Positions 48,265 to 61,504 of a stretch of DNA of 64,000 nt are shown piece after piece (the stretch's first letter is position 1; every line of letters begins with the position of its first letter). Source of the DNA: Syngnathus acus. Its lineage: Eukaryota; Chordata; Actinopteri; Syngnathiformes; Syngnathidae. The stretch lies in the NCBI RefSeq assembly GCF_901709675.1, contig NC_051101.1:8948501-9012500 (forward strand), in the 5' to 3' direction. Both the position numbers and the translations under genes were made by a program. The notes below the pieces were generated by a model that worked only from the letters and a program-made list of their open reading frames with translations, was not told where the DNA came from and searched no databases.

Positions 48265-50107
48265 TCACATAATGCAACACTTCTTGTTCTTGTGGGTGTT
48301 TGACTCACTAAAGCGGAGTCGTTGCCTGGATCGGTACTTCTCCAGGTAAGTTAGTTGTTTACTGTTGATGGCTCCACGACGCTTCCTTTGACACAGAAAA
48401 TGTAGAGATGGGACAAGTGGAGCAAATTCAGTGATTTCAAATAAATTACTACTCCACTTGTATACGTCCTTTTGAGAGGTTTCGAATATTACTATTTAGG
48501 TAGCAAAAAAAGAGAATACTTTTGTGCTTGCCCAAACAAAAAAGGTGCTCATTAATAATTGTGTTCCCTATCAAGTACGTAGCATATTCTGACTGCAGAT
48601 TTGAGGTTGTAAACAAGTTCTCGTGCTCCCATCACAGTATTACATGCATCTAATTAGACTGAACATATTTAGTTAATTCAAAATAAGGGCGTATACTAAC
48701 TGTCGGATCAGTTGAATAGCATCTTCATACTTCATTCCACTCTCTATCAAAGCCAGCGCAACCAGCACAGGAGCCCTATGTGGACATATATAGACAGGAA
48801 CAAAGTTATGGAGACCAGATGACAAATGATCATTCCTCGTCAACGTCTAAGAAAGGTGGCTGGAGACAGCTAATTTTTGTGGGATATAGCAAATAATCAT
48901 GAGTCTCGAAACCTCCATTGATGTATCACTAACCTTCCGAGACCTGCCACGCAGTGAACAGCCACACAGCTTCCAGGTTCCTCATGAAATTTCTTCTTCA
49001 ATAAACTCAACCAATCATCAACTAGTACACTTGGGGGCGGGGCACCGTCGTCAAATGGCCAGTCCTAAACGAGAAGCAGTAAGAAATCACTATGTACCAT
49101 ATGTATGTGTGTGAAGTGAAGTATGTAGTAGCCACTTCCCGAAATTGATAAATGGAGTGTTAGGATGTGTGACTTGCAAAATATGAAAGTAAACAGACAG
49201 AGAGTTCTGTGATTGAAGGTCTTAGCGATCAACACGGTAACATAACAAAGCTAACAAAACAACCACGTGTATTTCTCATCAAAACATTGATATTTTCTCG
49301 GCATTGGACACAGTTGAAAAATGTTCGCTTCTTGTTAACCCGCCGGTGTTCAAGTTCACCGCGGATTTTATAGGCTTCCCAGGATACTGCACGGTAATGC
49401 ACGAGAGTCCCTCTTGTGGCATGGAGGTAAATTACATCAATGCAAAAAAATGGCTCATACAGTATAGTTTATTCATTTGTCTTGCTTGCCTAACAGGGAC
49501 CAGCCCTAAACCTAAATCATTGTAGGGATGAGTTTCGGACATTTTGGCAAGTCCATTTTTTTATGAAACCAATGCGGCACAAACTAAGTAGTGTTTCGAC
49601 CTGCGTGTGAACGTAAATCTATAGAAAGGTTTTTGGGTACAATTTTAGAACAAACATCAAATGTTTTGACTAGTGTATATGTCCTCACCAAGACAGTGAT
49701 GCCATCTTTCTCCAGTGGCGTTTTGTCATATGTGATGTCACAGACTCGAACCACTGTTGTGACCCCAAACCGCTTCAGGTCCTGGAACACAACAGTTCAA
49801 TGGTTTAGTTCCTCAATAGGAGTACATTGGGAAAAAAATAATCCTTTAGATTCACTTAATTCAACCATGTGATGGTCATCATAGATCATTTGACTCTTGG
49901 GGGAGTTAAAGGGGGAACAATTACAGCATTTTACCATATTTGAATCAGTGCAACTGAAAGTTTACTGCTGTTTGTGCTCAGTGTGACATTATTTAACACA
50001 AAGAATCTTACCTCTGTGAAGGAGCTGAGTGTGTTGTCTGTTGGGTTATGTGTTATAAGAAATCGCATGTGGTTGTGGCACAGTTCCACAGGAGCTGGAC
50101 GGTTCAT
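48265..50107 (-). CDS. ptp4a3: protein tyrosine phosphatase 4A3 (PRL-3), complete coding region
   Basis: Small prenylated dual-specificity-type phosphatase acting at the plasma membrane and endosomes; PRLs also bind CNNM magnesium transporters. Exons in transcript order: 50012-50107, 49689-49781, 48934-49064, 48701-48775, 48265-48385. They total 516 bases: 171 residues. It starts MNRPAPVE, lacking the extra MAR of human PTP4A3, with no upstream in-frame ATG. Catalytic features: WPFDDGAPP loop (general acid Asp69) and the P-loop HCVAGLGR with Cys101 and Arg107. The C-terminus has a basic stretch (HKNKK) and the CAAX box CCIM for prenylation. [28 protein letters not shown] and [17 protein letters not shown] point to 4A3 rather than 4A1 or 4A2. 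A likely 5' UTR acceptor lies at 50157/50158 and a matching noncoding exon donor at 53979. Confidence 0.95.
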
Positions 50108-50157
50108 GATGACCAGTTTGTCTTATGGCTCACAATTGTCCCAGGAAGACTTCGAAC

Positions 50158-53100
50158 CTATACATTTTAGAAGCACAAAAGAAGAAATTTAAGTGTATTC
50201 GAAAACTTCCAGGACTGGTTTCACAAAAGATATTTCAAGCCCAAACTACAAACTATTTTATTTATTTTTTTCATTCAATGTAGATCAGATAAGCAGCACA
50301 AATATGGTGCTTCCTTGTAAGGAGTGTCATAATCATGCCCTTGTATGCAAATAAGGTACACTGAGATAACAAGAGCGTGTTTAGTTTGGAATGGAATTTT
50401 AAATTCTGTAATCAAGGATGCCTTGCATGCCCTAACGTGTTCACAGCCACTATTTTAGTTAGAGTGCTGATGATAGATGGGTGACATTGAACGTTGCATT
50501 TCATTTTCATCGAGTGGAATTCAAGAAGTTTTAAAAACGATACATGGTTATGTATATTTCAAGAGCCAGTCAGCAAATTGATGAAGTCTCTCACCTTTAG
50601 TTTCACACGCTACAGCTGCTGCAATGAATGGATGGCCTCAGTTGTAAATGTAAATATTGAAATTTAAGAAAGAAGATTCCCAAATGGAGGAAAATATTTT
50701 ACCCCATCAGTTTTACGTAGCCCGAGAGGCAACAATATGTCAGCTCTGTGTGATATTATCACAGAACTGATATCAGTTCTTCTCTTTAGTCCTTTATGCT
50801 CTGCAACTGAAGGTCTTCCAGTCCTTCTCCACTTCAATTTTGAGGCTCCACTTTTTACCCCATCAGGCACAATTTGTTTCTTCAGATTTCAGGGTCCCAA
50901 AACGGCATGGTAGAAATACATCATTGGTTGGGTCTACATGTGTTGGGCGTGGCAGTAGTCACCACTCTGTCGCACAAACGCCATCAACCAGTGTTTCTGT
51001 GAAGACAAAAACAAGCAAACCATAACTGCAGAATTCTTGTTCATCACGCTCCCACAAACAATTTTTTTTTTCTCCGCTAAAGGCTACAGTTACGGGAAAC
51101 ACAAGTTCATTGAAACTGCCTTTTATACTTAATTATAGAATAAAAGTGTGGGAATGTGACTGAGTGTGACTCTCTTCTGATTCACGTGTGCAAAGACTCA
51201 GACAAACAGCTAGGGAAGGCGAAAGGGTAATCTGGGTAATCTGTGATCACCTCTTCACCTCTGGCAAAACACACACACACTCACAAACCCACACAAGCAC
51301 CCTGTCACATGGCAAATTACTCACACAGTGACTGTTCCACAACAGTGTCATCTATTCTAGGTTGTTGACGATCTATATTTAGTTATTATCCTGTGATGGG
51401 TTGCAGATTATTTTGTATCATAGTATTTTACACTCACAGGACATGAGGAACTAGTCAAAGGAAGCACATAGTAATAGTGTTAATTTTATGACCGTTGAAT
51501 ACATTTTTAAATACAAAAGAGAATTCTACTGATCACGCAAAACATGACACAAATCACGAACTCACTGTTGAATAGGCTGTTGAGAGACTGCCTGGCTAAA
51601 TAAATTTTGTTTTGTGTCGCCTACTTGTATGTCTCGTCACCGTGGGATGGAGGAAACGGAATTTCGGTTTCTTTGTGTGTCTTGACATATGAAGGGATTG
51701 ACAATAAAGCTGACTTTGACTTTGACTTTGAAAAATAAAAAAACTCCTTTGTCGTTTATCTTGATAAAATAGTTATACTCCTGATACTTACCTGGCTTGT
51801 ATTACATATTGACCCGGTGAACTAAAAAAAATAAAATAAACAAGTCCGGAAAGTGATATAACCTTGGTAGATTTCTAATACTAATATTATTTTAGACGGA
51901 GTTGGTGAAACTGAAACAAGCAAATACGTGTGCCCACAGTTGCGCTGCTTCTTTTTCCTGTCATAAGATAGGTCAAGACCCAAAGAAGTTGGAACATTGT
52001 ATTACCGTAGCGAGCCATGCTGGGTTGCCTAACTCACTTTTTTTCCAACCTTTATTGACCCAAGGCAAATACATTAAAAGAGGAAAATCTCACGGCACAG
52101 TACCAAACAAAAATGTCACAAAAATATGAAAGGATGGTTATGCATGTAACTTTACCTTCTGCTATCTTGCGGAAACACATTCTTTCACGTGTTCGGCCTG
52201 TCACTACATGTCGCTCATATACTGTGGCTCGTTGAACAAAGATATGTTCTTTGGAGTAAATAAAAAATATTTTGGGACCATTTAAGTGAACTTTGCCACA
52301 GTAAACATAATGAGCTCTCACAAAACACTAATGTGCCGTGGCACAATGATTTATTATTGATGGCCAAACTTCCTGCAGAACAACACAACATGTATTCAGC
52401 AAGGGAGACTGGCAGTAACTTCAAGTTGGATCAGTCCTGAAACTGTTGTACATGCCATACAAATGATACCCAGTTAACACCTAAAAATGACGCAGCATTT
52501 TTTTCCACCTGTCCATAGTCACGTTGGAGAGAGAGAGGGGGGGTTAATGCAAACATGCATTTGTGTGCAAAGGTGGGGCGTAATTAGGTGCAAATACATT
52601 GTTAATATATTTCAGTAGATCTTTCAGGTGTCTGTCGCTGAGTATTTATTTTTAGCATGACGGTTTTACCTTTGCTGACTATATTTTAAAATGAATGTGT
52701 ATTTTCGAAATTTGTCAAAATAGACCACTTTTTTTTTTCAACATTAGCAGAGGACATCGCATGAAGAAAAGACAAATAGAAAGATGTAACGTCAACCCCA
52801 GTTCAGATTTTGATTGATCGCTCGATTGATTGACTGATTGAGAGCTTTCGAATCTGCAAGGAACATGAACCAGGGAGCTTCAACAATAATGGTGCAACAG
52901 ATTCAAAGAAGCACAATCCATGGTGTTTTTTCAATGAACTGATGTTGACGGCTCCTAGAATGATTTGTTATCAACAGTGCCCGTCAGTTTACAATGTTAA
53001 CAAAATCACATTGTTTTAAGGGCAGAAAAGCCTGAGTCATCGCTAGCTAGTACGTTTCTTCTCACTTGGAAGGACCATTGTGAAACGTAGTAAAAAGAGA

Positions 53101-53978
53101 AATTATTTTGTGTGCATATATTTGTTCTAAAAAGAAAATACTGGTGGAAATAAGTACTGATTTAACTCTTGTGTTTATAGAGTCTAGACTTTAAATTACA
53201 TCTCAATAAAATATTCAAAATTTATTTGTACAATTATATACAAAACACATTTTTAGAAAATCTAAATTTATAATAAACTAAGAGAAAGAAGAGAGAAAGA
53301 ATCTTGACTTTTTCCATAGCTTTAGATAAGATATGGAAATCTAGGGGGGAAATACTTAACTTCTATATGCTGATAATATCAAAAAGATCTCTTATACAAT
53401 GGAATATCTTGCTTCTCCCTCTGATTCCGTGGTAGATAATTGTTCTTTGCTTCCTCCATGCTGCCGCTCTCGTCTATTTTTTTTTCTCAATTTGAAATTC
53501 TCCAAAATCTCAAGACTTTATCCGCGAATTAATTCATCTCTAATCCATTTCAAAAGTTCCTATCATCAAACTGCAGAGGATGCAAACAGTTGAACAAAAT
53601 AAGGAGTAGAAATTACAGATCGTTATAAAACAAATACTCAAGTAATACTTCATGCACTACTTCTATGTTTAGCAAAGTATTTTTGGGTATTTGTACTTCG
53701 ACCAGAGTAGTACTTTCGCCACCACTGGATTTATAGTCTAAGCCTGCTCTGCACGTCTCGTACCTGACTTGAGCCCCACAATCTGACGGGCTCGTCTCCT
53801 CTTAACCCCATTTTGACACCGAATACACGCACAGCTGTTTATATTTATATTTATATCCACATATAGCAGCGTTCGCATGACGCAATAGCTTTTAGGTAGC
53901 AACAACCTGCAAACTTGCGCGTTTCTCGGGACTTTAGTAACAACAAAGCGGATCTCATTTGAGTTTCTCCTTCCTTAC
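50158..53978 (-). other. probable first intron of ptp4a3
   Basis: It runs between the donor AAGCG|GTAAGG (53979/53978) and the acceptor TGTATAG|GTTCG (50158/50157) on the minus strand. It contains a LINE-like tail at 51560-51733, short AT-rich repeats, and no convincing open frame. Confidence 0.55.
51560..51733 (+). mobile_element. LINE-like 3' tail ending in (CTTTGA)n
   Basis: GGAGGAAACGGAATTTCGG ... GACAATAAAGCTGACTTTGACTTTGACTTTGA is a 3' end that recurs in teleost genomes (Rex1-type LINEs end this way). No coding part survives. Confidence 0.5.
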
Positions 53979-54360
53979 CGCTTTAGATGGTCCGTGTCAT
54001 CCCTCGATAGAGACGCGTGATTCTCCCAACAACTGCACCGAGAAGGTAGTCTGGAAGGTGTTGTGCAACCACCTGTAGCTCCTTCCCGGATGACGCGACT
54101 GGCTCCGCGAGAAAAAGAAGCGAAATGCGTCGCACAAATCGAACGTGTTAGCTTGGCACGATGTAGTAGAGTCGCCGAGGATCTACGCCGGTGAGCTGGT
54201 GTAATCAGGCTGAGCAGCCATCTGACCCTGACAGCCCTGTCACCGCCAGAACACTCGACGGTTAATGCTCTTAGAGGGAGAAGAGCTTCACTCTCCCCGC
54301 CTCCTCTGCATCCCCTTTACCCCCCTTTTCTTCCCTCCCCTCCCCTCCTTCACACCATGC
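53930..54360 (-). promoter_or_regulatory. CpG-rich block with probable noncoding first exon of ptp4a3
   Basis: CpG density is clearly higher than in the surroundings (GATGACGCGACTGGCTCCGCG, GAAATGCGTCGCACAAATCG). A canonical minus-strand donor AAGCG|GTAAGG ends at 53979. A long pyrimidine tract (plus strand 54312-54352; purine-rich on minus) marks the upstream side. Together these suggest the promoter and 5' UTR exon of ptp4a3. Confidence 0.55.
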
Positions 54361-55084
54361 AGGTACTTGGTGCGCACAATTATAGCGTGGTTCCCTCCTC
54401 CAAATAACATAAGGTTAAGAATTCTTGATCAATTGTAAATCATCTGCAAAAACAAAATGGTCCCCCCCCAAGCTGTGCCTTCTCAGGTTTTCTCCTTCTT
54501 ATTTCTCCTAAAAATAGTAACCCCCGTCAAGCTACCAGACAGGTTAGACAAGTCAAACCTTTGAGTGCGCTTCATGGAATTAACCATTTCCTATCACTAG
54601 AGAAGTGTTGCTTGTTTGTTTTTGGTACAACCGTGCTATTGCAGAGAGGTGCAAACCAGAACAGCTTCTTCTCTACAGTACTTACTTTTATAAAGCTTTT
54701 TAAAAGACGTTTGAGTTATTGCTGTTGCGTCATTTGTGTTAACTACTAATACTGGCCGTGACTTTGGTACATGGGCCTTCAGCAGGCATTTACCAGACAT
54801 AATCCACTTCTCAGTAACCCCGGTGGCAGTTTCTGGTATGTGCAAAATGTAGCTGCACATGATGTGTGTGTGTTTAATTCTTGATAGGAGATTTATTCAT
54901 CGTAAACAGAGATGTAAAGGTCAAAATCAGGTGCTAAAACAGGGTCTTACACATGGCTCCATTCAAGCTAGAATTATAGAAAGTATCAACACTATAAAAG
55001 TGTAGTATTTAACCTTACCACGTACTTTACATCATCTGCATCAATTCAAAATCCACATTTATCTAATAATATAATACAATACAA

Positions 55085-55382
55085 CAGGGATTGTCAACCG
55101 GTGGTCCGCGGCCCTCTTGTGATCCATGGCGGTATTGCATTATGGATTTATTATTTAGACTTGATTTATTTTCCAGCTAATTTTGGGAATCATTTACCCA
55201 TCCAGATGATGTCAAATGTAGCTAAGATTTCCAAAATAAATATACAGATGCAAATAAATAGCCTGTATATGTCTATCCTCCTTCAGTGCTGAACTAGATA
55301 ATATTCCGTCTAAACTGTGGTCCCCGAGTTGCTTCTTGGTTATAATGGTGGTCCCTTGGACAAAACCAGTTAAAAAACCCTG
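55085..55382. mobile_element. hAT-like MITE, ~298 bp
   Basis: The left end CAGGGATTGTCAACCGGTGG pairs with the inverted right end CAGGGTTTTTTAACTGGTTT, imperfect but in register. Inside are GTGGTCCGCGGCCC and GTGGTCCCC motifs. Flanking 8-mers CAATACAA and CAGTACAC match at 6 of 8, as expected for a worn hAT target duplication. No coding capacity. Confidence 0.6.
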
Positions 55383-57065
55383 CAGTACACGATACTCACC
55401 AGATATGATGATTAGTAAATATATTAATCTGTGAAGATTGCTACAAAGTGTCATCACGGACCAGCTCGCTTCTAATAGATTAAATTACATTGACCTAGGA
55501 GGCAAGAAATCAATAAATACTAGACTACACAGAATGAATTGGTAGATTGAAACTCTCCAATATATATCGGTTATCAGCTTTTTTTTTTTTTTTTTGTCTT
55601 GGGGATCGCTTCAAAATCCTGACTGCGCAAATCCTATATGTGTTGGGTCTTTTTTTTCTTACTTGGTTAGAGTATGTACAGTATGTCGAGCCAGAGAGTC
55701 ACAAGACTGTCACAGGCACAGCCTTTTTAAAGCAGGCCAGGATGGGGCCTCACTTTCCTATCAATCACTTGGAGTGGAGGTTAAAGTGACTGATCTAGCA
55801 CATGAACGGCTTCGGAAAAAAATCCTCGGCATAAAAATAACTATATGTTGCTTGTATGGCTGGTAATTTGTTGCATTTTAAATTGTAAAGAATGTATAAC
55901 AGTTGAATCGTTTTTTGCCAGCCGATTTATCAGACATTTATCAGGAATCCCTAAAATCACATATTTAATGTGATCTAACGTGAGGCTCAATGAATAGAAA
56001 AGTTGAAATAGCTGTAAATGTCAGTGTGAATGATTACTTGACTCTTGACCGGCAAAAAAGTCCAGGCCTTACCCCACTTCAAAGTCAAAAGGGATTGGCT
56101 CCAGTTTACTCACGAAAGATAAGCAGGGTGGATGAAAGAAAATGTAACACAAAGACATACTCAAAGGTTGACATATTTCAGGCTTAAATATTGAATTCTA
56201 AACAAATCAGTCACTCAATCTTGACTGCAGCTGCAATGACACACCTGCCCTCAGGTATTGGGGATTTTGAATACCACCCAGATCAACCACATGTCGTGTT
56301 GCTGGGTGAGGTGCCATTATTATTGAGATGATACAAAGCAAGTGAGAATTCACTTTTGTCAATTTGATCCTCTGTGAGAGTGCCATCTGTGTTGATGCTG
56401 CAAACCGTGCAATGCAGTTGGCTTAAACATGGTTGTCGCAATGTTCTCAGGAAATATGAGCTGAGATCCTGTAGGTCAAACATCAGCTGGCAGTCTTGTG
56501 ATTTTCGAATAGCCCAAAGGACACTCGGGTGCAGGGTGCGGTCTCTCTCACACTGATGTATGAAGGCCACGGGCTTCATTTGACACATAAACCGCTCCAG
56601 CCTGTTGGTCTGCCACCTCTGCCAGTTTGTGCTGCCGTGTTTATTACCTCTTCAAAGATGAGTTGGTTTTATTTCATGGCTGCTCTTTTGTTCACCTGGC
56701 GAATGTCACAAAACATGTTTGATCAGTCACATGTCATGACATCAGATTTAGGTATTTAGCACACAGATTGGCCATTTAATCTGCTAGCTGGTATTAGAGG
56801 GGAACTAAAAGCAACATGTCAAAAGGTATTTTAAATGGGCAACTTTATCTTGCTGTTTGTCTATAAAGTATATATTCTAAAAAAATATGTTTAAAACATT
56901 GCATCTACTTGATTACGAAGGCCCCCATTTTGTAGGTCTTTTTACTTTCACAATAGCGTAAAATACTATGTCTAATATATGTCTACGTGTTACTATGCAG
57001 CGTTATGAACGAAAAAGCATACAGTTAGAAAATACTAACTAAAACTATTAATCTGTGGGGCGGAA

Positions 57066-57098
<33 letters not shown>

Positions 57099-57160
57099 CT
57101 TATTTGTAAGGCGCCTTTCAAGGCACTCAAGGTCGCCGTACAAACATAAAATAGCATACA
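57066..57160. repeat. (AAT)n microsatellite followed by a dispersed repeat fragment
   Basis: Ten ATA units (57066-57096), then CTTATTTGTAAGGCGCCTTTCAAGGCACTCAAGG, a phrase met in many fish interspersed repeats. Confidence 0.7.
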
Positions 57161-57937
57161 CAATTTATAGAAAAACAAAAAAGTTTGGATGTCACTTCAA
57201 ATATTAAATAAATCACTGTCTTGTCTAATCTCAAAAAGTGGAAATTGTAATTTGTGCATGACATGTAAAATTCACGTGAATAGAATATGAACTATAATCA
57301 CCATGTAAAAAATGTGACTCACCACACAGTGCATTCCACTCACAGGTGTGTTTTCCGACAAAGCCTTCGCTTGCTACTCTCGGTCATTGAAAGAAATGTT
57401 GCACCACTGTTTCTGCCATTGTATGTATATAATTCACTGTACACATCATTTTCTGGAAGCCACCACTTGGACAACCTTTTGTAATTTTAGAGGCCATTGG
57501 TAACTTCTATTAATCTTGTGACGTTTGAATAAATTTGGTATTTTAAAATATTTATGTAAGTTTTCTTTTTAGTGAAGTGTGTATATCTTATTTTGTGTGA
57601 CAATGTGCAAATACTATTTTTAATTTGGACTGGCTGTGATGTTAAATTGAGGATTTTCCATGGCACTCGGCAGTTTAAAGAGACAATGTAATTTGATAGA
57701 TGCAAAGAGTTACATGAGTACTATCGGTGAGTATTATTTATTGCAGGGTTTCCCTGCCTGGTGCTGAGTCCGATCTAGTGGACAAAAAATAAACCCAAAG
57801 GTCCAATGAGGATAGCCTGCATAACGGTAAACATCATATGATGTCACACCTGTGTCTTAGTTCAGTTGTCTTTAACTTTTATGTACAAAGCAGCCATTCT
57901 TTTTTTTTATTAAGTTTATTCTTATTATGGATATGGG

Positions 57938-58070
57938 CATGCTGGAACCTGTCCCAGGAAAGATTTTGCAAGAGGCAGGGTACACCGTGGATTGGACGCC
58001 AGTCAGTCGAGTCACATAGAGACAAACAAGCAAGCAACAATGGCAAAAACAACAAGCATTCATACCCTGG
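57938..58070 (-). mobile_element. LINE-type 3' fragment, decayed
   Basis: ATGCTGGAACCTGTCCCAG ... GCAGGGTACACCGTGGATTGG ... ACATAGAGACAAACAA is the reverse-strand version of the fragment at 5679-5951, with many changes. Confidence 0.6.
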
Positions 58071-58548
58071 AAAAAAAAAAAAAAAAGTGCTGCAACAATT
58101 CCTAACAAAATATTCATATCTAAGAGTTTTTTTTACCATGATATGCCATATTGAACTTACAGTGAGGACTATTAAAGGAACACGATAAGACCAATTCTAA
58201 CACATTTTCACACCGGGCACCTTGTGGTATTATTTTAATAAATAAAATTTTCTCAGATCATATTTTAAGAGCAATTTATGCAGAAATCCAGACAATACCA
58301 AATGTTTCACATGCATCTTGCAACTTTGTGTATTCTGTTTTATTTTATGAGGTTACTGATATTAAACATGTGCAAGTGGTTATACTTTTTTTTTATTCAG
58401 GTTTCAAAAGCTTTGTCTCTACTTTTGCAGCCAAGTACAGTAAAGTGAATCAAATTAGTTCTTTCCTTAAGCTGACAACACCACCACAGATCCTCACTGG
58501 CACTATTACTATAAAAGGAATCATGGAAAGCAATGGTGGGCTTTTGCA

Positions 58549-58578
58549 TGCACGCACACACACACACGCACACACACT
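58549..58578. repeat. (CA)n microsatellite, interrupted
   Basis: CACGCACACACACACACACGCACACACAC-type run about 260 bp before the GA tract. Confidence 0.85.
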
Positions 58579-58832
58579 TGATGTACTGCTCATAAAACGT
58601 GGCTACATATATGTCGACCCATCTACACAAATAGCATGATCCAATACGCACGCACACTGTGAAACAAAAACAAAAAAACACAGTCAAGCATGTCGCAAGA
58701 AGCAGCAGCTGCTGTGTTATATTTAGAATGTTTTGAAAGCTGAGAGTCAGAGATTGAGACTTCACCTGCACGCTAAGTACTTTCCATGGCAGCCTATTGT
58801 CAGCATGACAAAGAACATACATGTTGAGACAA

Positions 58833-58835
<3 letters not shown>

Positions 58836-58910
<75 letters not shown>
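58836..58910. repeat. (GA)n microsatellite, ~37 units
   Basis: An uninterrupted GA run of about 75 bp on the plus strand. It is the longest perfect simple repeat in the window and likely polymorphic. Confidence 0.97.
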
Positions 58911-58913
<3 letters not shown>

Positions 58914-61345
58914 TTATCTGATCTGTTGACAATATTCTCCCTGAAACAGTTCGTAATTCAACTTGGAAAAGTTTCCTCCCCTTGATCAGTCGATAAAGTA
59001 AAAATAAAAAAAAATTCTGTTCAAGTGTCACTGTTCCCCAAGGGCCATAAAGCCACACTTGGATGACAAGAACCTTGTTGTCAGGTCGGAAAACAGTGTG
59101 CTTTGACCTCTCAAATGCTCTTTTGGATGAATGGACTGAAGGATTCAAATAAAAATTGCTATCCCCTAACTTGTTTATCTAAAACACATAAAAACAATCC
59201 CTCAAGGAAAAGATACATTTGCGAGGGGAGAAGGCAAGAATGATGGGGCACACACATTGCCTTCACCCCTTCGCTGAATCTGGGGGTCAATGCCTGTCTC
59301 AATGGGACTTCAAAAGTATTCAGAAACCAGACTAGCATCACTCCAAGACAAATTGCAATTTCCTTTAGTCCACAGTCAGACCCAAGGCTGAGTCGTAATA
59401 GATGAGCTTTGCAGCCCCGACCGACCCAATCATTGTAGCTATAGCTGCATGTATACGGTATTTTCTACATCACCGTTTTCTGTATATGTTGTGATTATGT
59501 GGCCAAATACGTTTGTCTAAATAGCCTAACTTCAATAAAAAAAAGAATAAATTCTGTTAAATGTTTGAGACTAGTCTGCTCCAATGCAAGAGAACTCCAG
59601 CTCAAATCTCCATCTAGTGGAAACTACTGGTAAATGACACAGCAGCAGTGTGAGTTCTGTACATTTTATCTATCATCTGTACTTTTATTAGAATGATTAA
59701 ATGCCTGAACTGAAAGATTCTGTCAGACAGAACATGTCAAACAAATTTTTATTAAACTTTTGACTAATGTCATTTTAGCCATTACAGGTAAGCATGAGTC
59801 ACCTTCAACAGGTCTTGGGTTTGAATCTTGGATATGTGGCTTCTCCCGTGTGGATTTCTATTTTCTTAATATGTGTTTGTGTTACTGCATTCTAATTACC
59901 ACCTTTTCACTGACTCAGTTTCCATACTGCCAAGGCCCTTGCCAATCTCAGTAGATCAGGTAAAGTAAGTTCAGGAATGTTGTCACCTGTAAATCAGCAT
60001 TATTGCTGACTTGAGTAAAAAGCCCTCTGACACTGTTGTGAGATAATAACAAAGAAAAATGTGAGACAGCACTCAGTGATGAATTAGGCCAGTAGGTCAA
60101 TGTTTCATTAGGATTGCAAAGATCCTAAACAGGTTCCATACTGACGCCAAGCTGAATGCAACCATCTGCTGCCCTCTACTTTCAGCCATGACTAAAAGGA
60201 TTACCAACTGTACCTGCACAGCTCTCGCCAATGTAAATAGATCTTAAAGACGGAACAAGTCTGCTTTGTTTCCGTTCAACCAGCAGTTCCTAGAAATGAA
60301 TGCATATGGTAAAAAGTACTCATGTTTTTTTTCCCCAAAATGTTCTGTTGTTTTTCATCTTATCAAATAACTACACTAAAATCTCTAGAATCCAACCTGA
60401 AGAACTTTTTATCAAACTTAAACCTTCATAAATTGCTAATGTGTTTGGATCCACAATGTGGGACAAGCTCTAAAGGTCAAAGTCTGGCCATATTAAACTG
60501 GCCCTTTTTGTAGAACATCTAACAACAAGCCAACTGTGTACGTATTTTTTTTAGCAGAGGTCAGGTGCGTAAATATCTTCCTATAATTTTAATATTTGAC
60601 TTGGTGCATTGCATATTTTTATTATTTATGTGCAGCGACACCCCTTGGCATCTGAAGTGCATAAAACACACAGATCCTTCAAAGTAATAAACAGTACAGT
60701 GGATTGCAGTCAAGTGTCAAGGACAAGTCAGCAGAATTATGTGAACAGATGGCACTCTGAGATTAAGATATTGACCTGATACCTCATGGCTTGGCTGAAG
60801 GTGTTGTGGCTGACCCATACATCTTTTTATTATGCCAGCTATTTAATCATCCACACAAACCATGAAAACAAATATTCAAATTATACCCTGATCCGATTGA
60901 TTGATTTAATTCTTATTATTCTAGTAGTTTTGATAGCTATATTATTATCATCAGTGATGCAGATGTCATTATCACAATCCAAAATTGGTTTTTAAACAAA
61001 TTCTCCCTTTTGAACCTTTTTTTTGTTTTGTTTGATGTTGTATATTTCCAGTTAGAATTTAGTTCTGTTACGTGCCTCTATGTTCAATCAATTCGTCTAT
61101 GTTCAATAAAGCAATCAATCCATCAATTGTAGAAGTTGCTCTCAAGCATCAGATGTATCAAAAGACCAAATGGCAACGTCATGTTTACGTGGTCTTTGGT
61201 GCATGGTTAATTCTCAGTGGAAATCCCGTGCCGGTTCATCGGGACTGTCTGGAACAGCCTAAAGTGAGATTAAAAACAGAGGCCAGTTGGCCACATGTGA
61301 ACCAGGTTAGACTTGAAGCTTTAGCAGCAGATCAGTGCTGCAGCG

Positions 61346-61354
61346 TATATAAAG
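61346..61354 (+). promoter_or_regulatory. TATA box, candidate ndrg1 promoter
   Basis: TATATAAAG lies about 160 bp upstream of the first ndrg1 start codon. A start site about 30 bp downstream would give a 5' UTR of roughly 130 nt with no splicing needed. Confidence 0.5.
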
Positions 61355-61504
61355 CTGCTCAAGCAAATGGCCCGTCACATATCCTGCACGGGGGTTTACG
61401 CATAGTCGTGCTCCCTACGAGATTTTCAAGAAATTCACATTCAGAGGACACCTATTGCAAGTTTTTCGTCTGTCTGTACTTGGGCCTTGAGTGCAACAGG
61501 AGTT

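Larger units (their letters stand above)
54400..61345. other. intergenic gap between divergent ptp4a3 and ndrg1
   Basis: About 7 kb with microsatellites, a hAT-like MITE, a decayed LINE fragment and no recognisable gene. The two flanking promoters point away from each other. Unassigned open frames include a 101-codon minus frame at 56283-56588. Confidence 0.55.
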
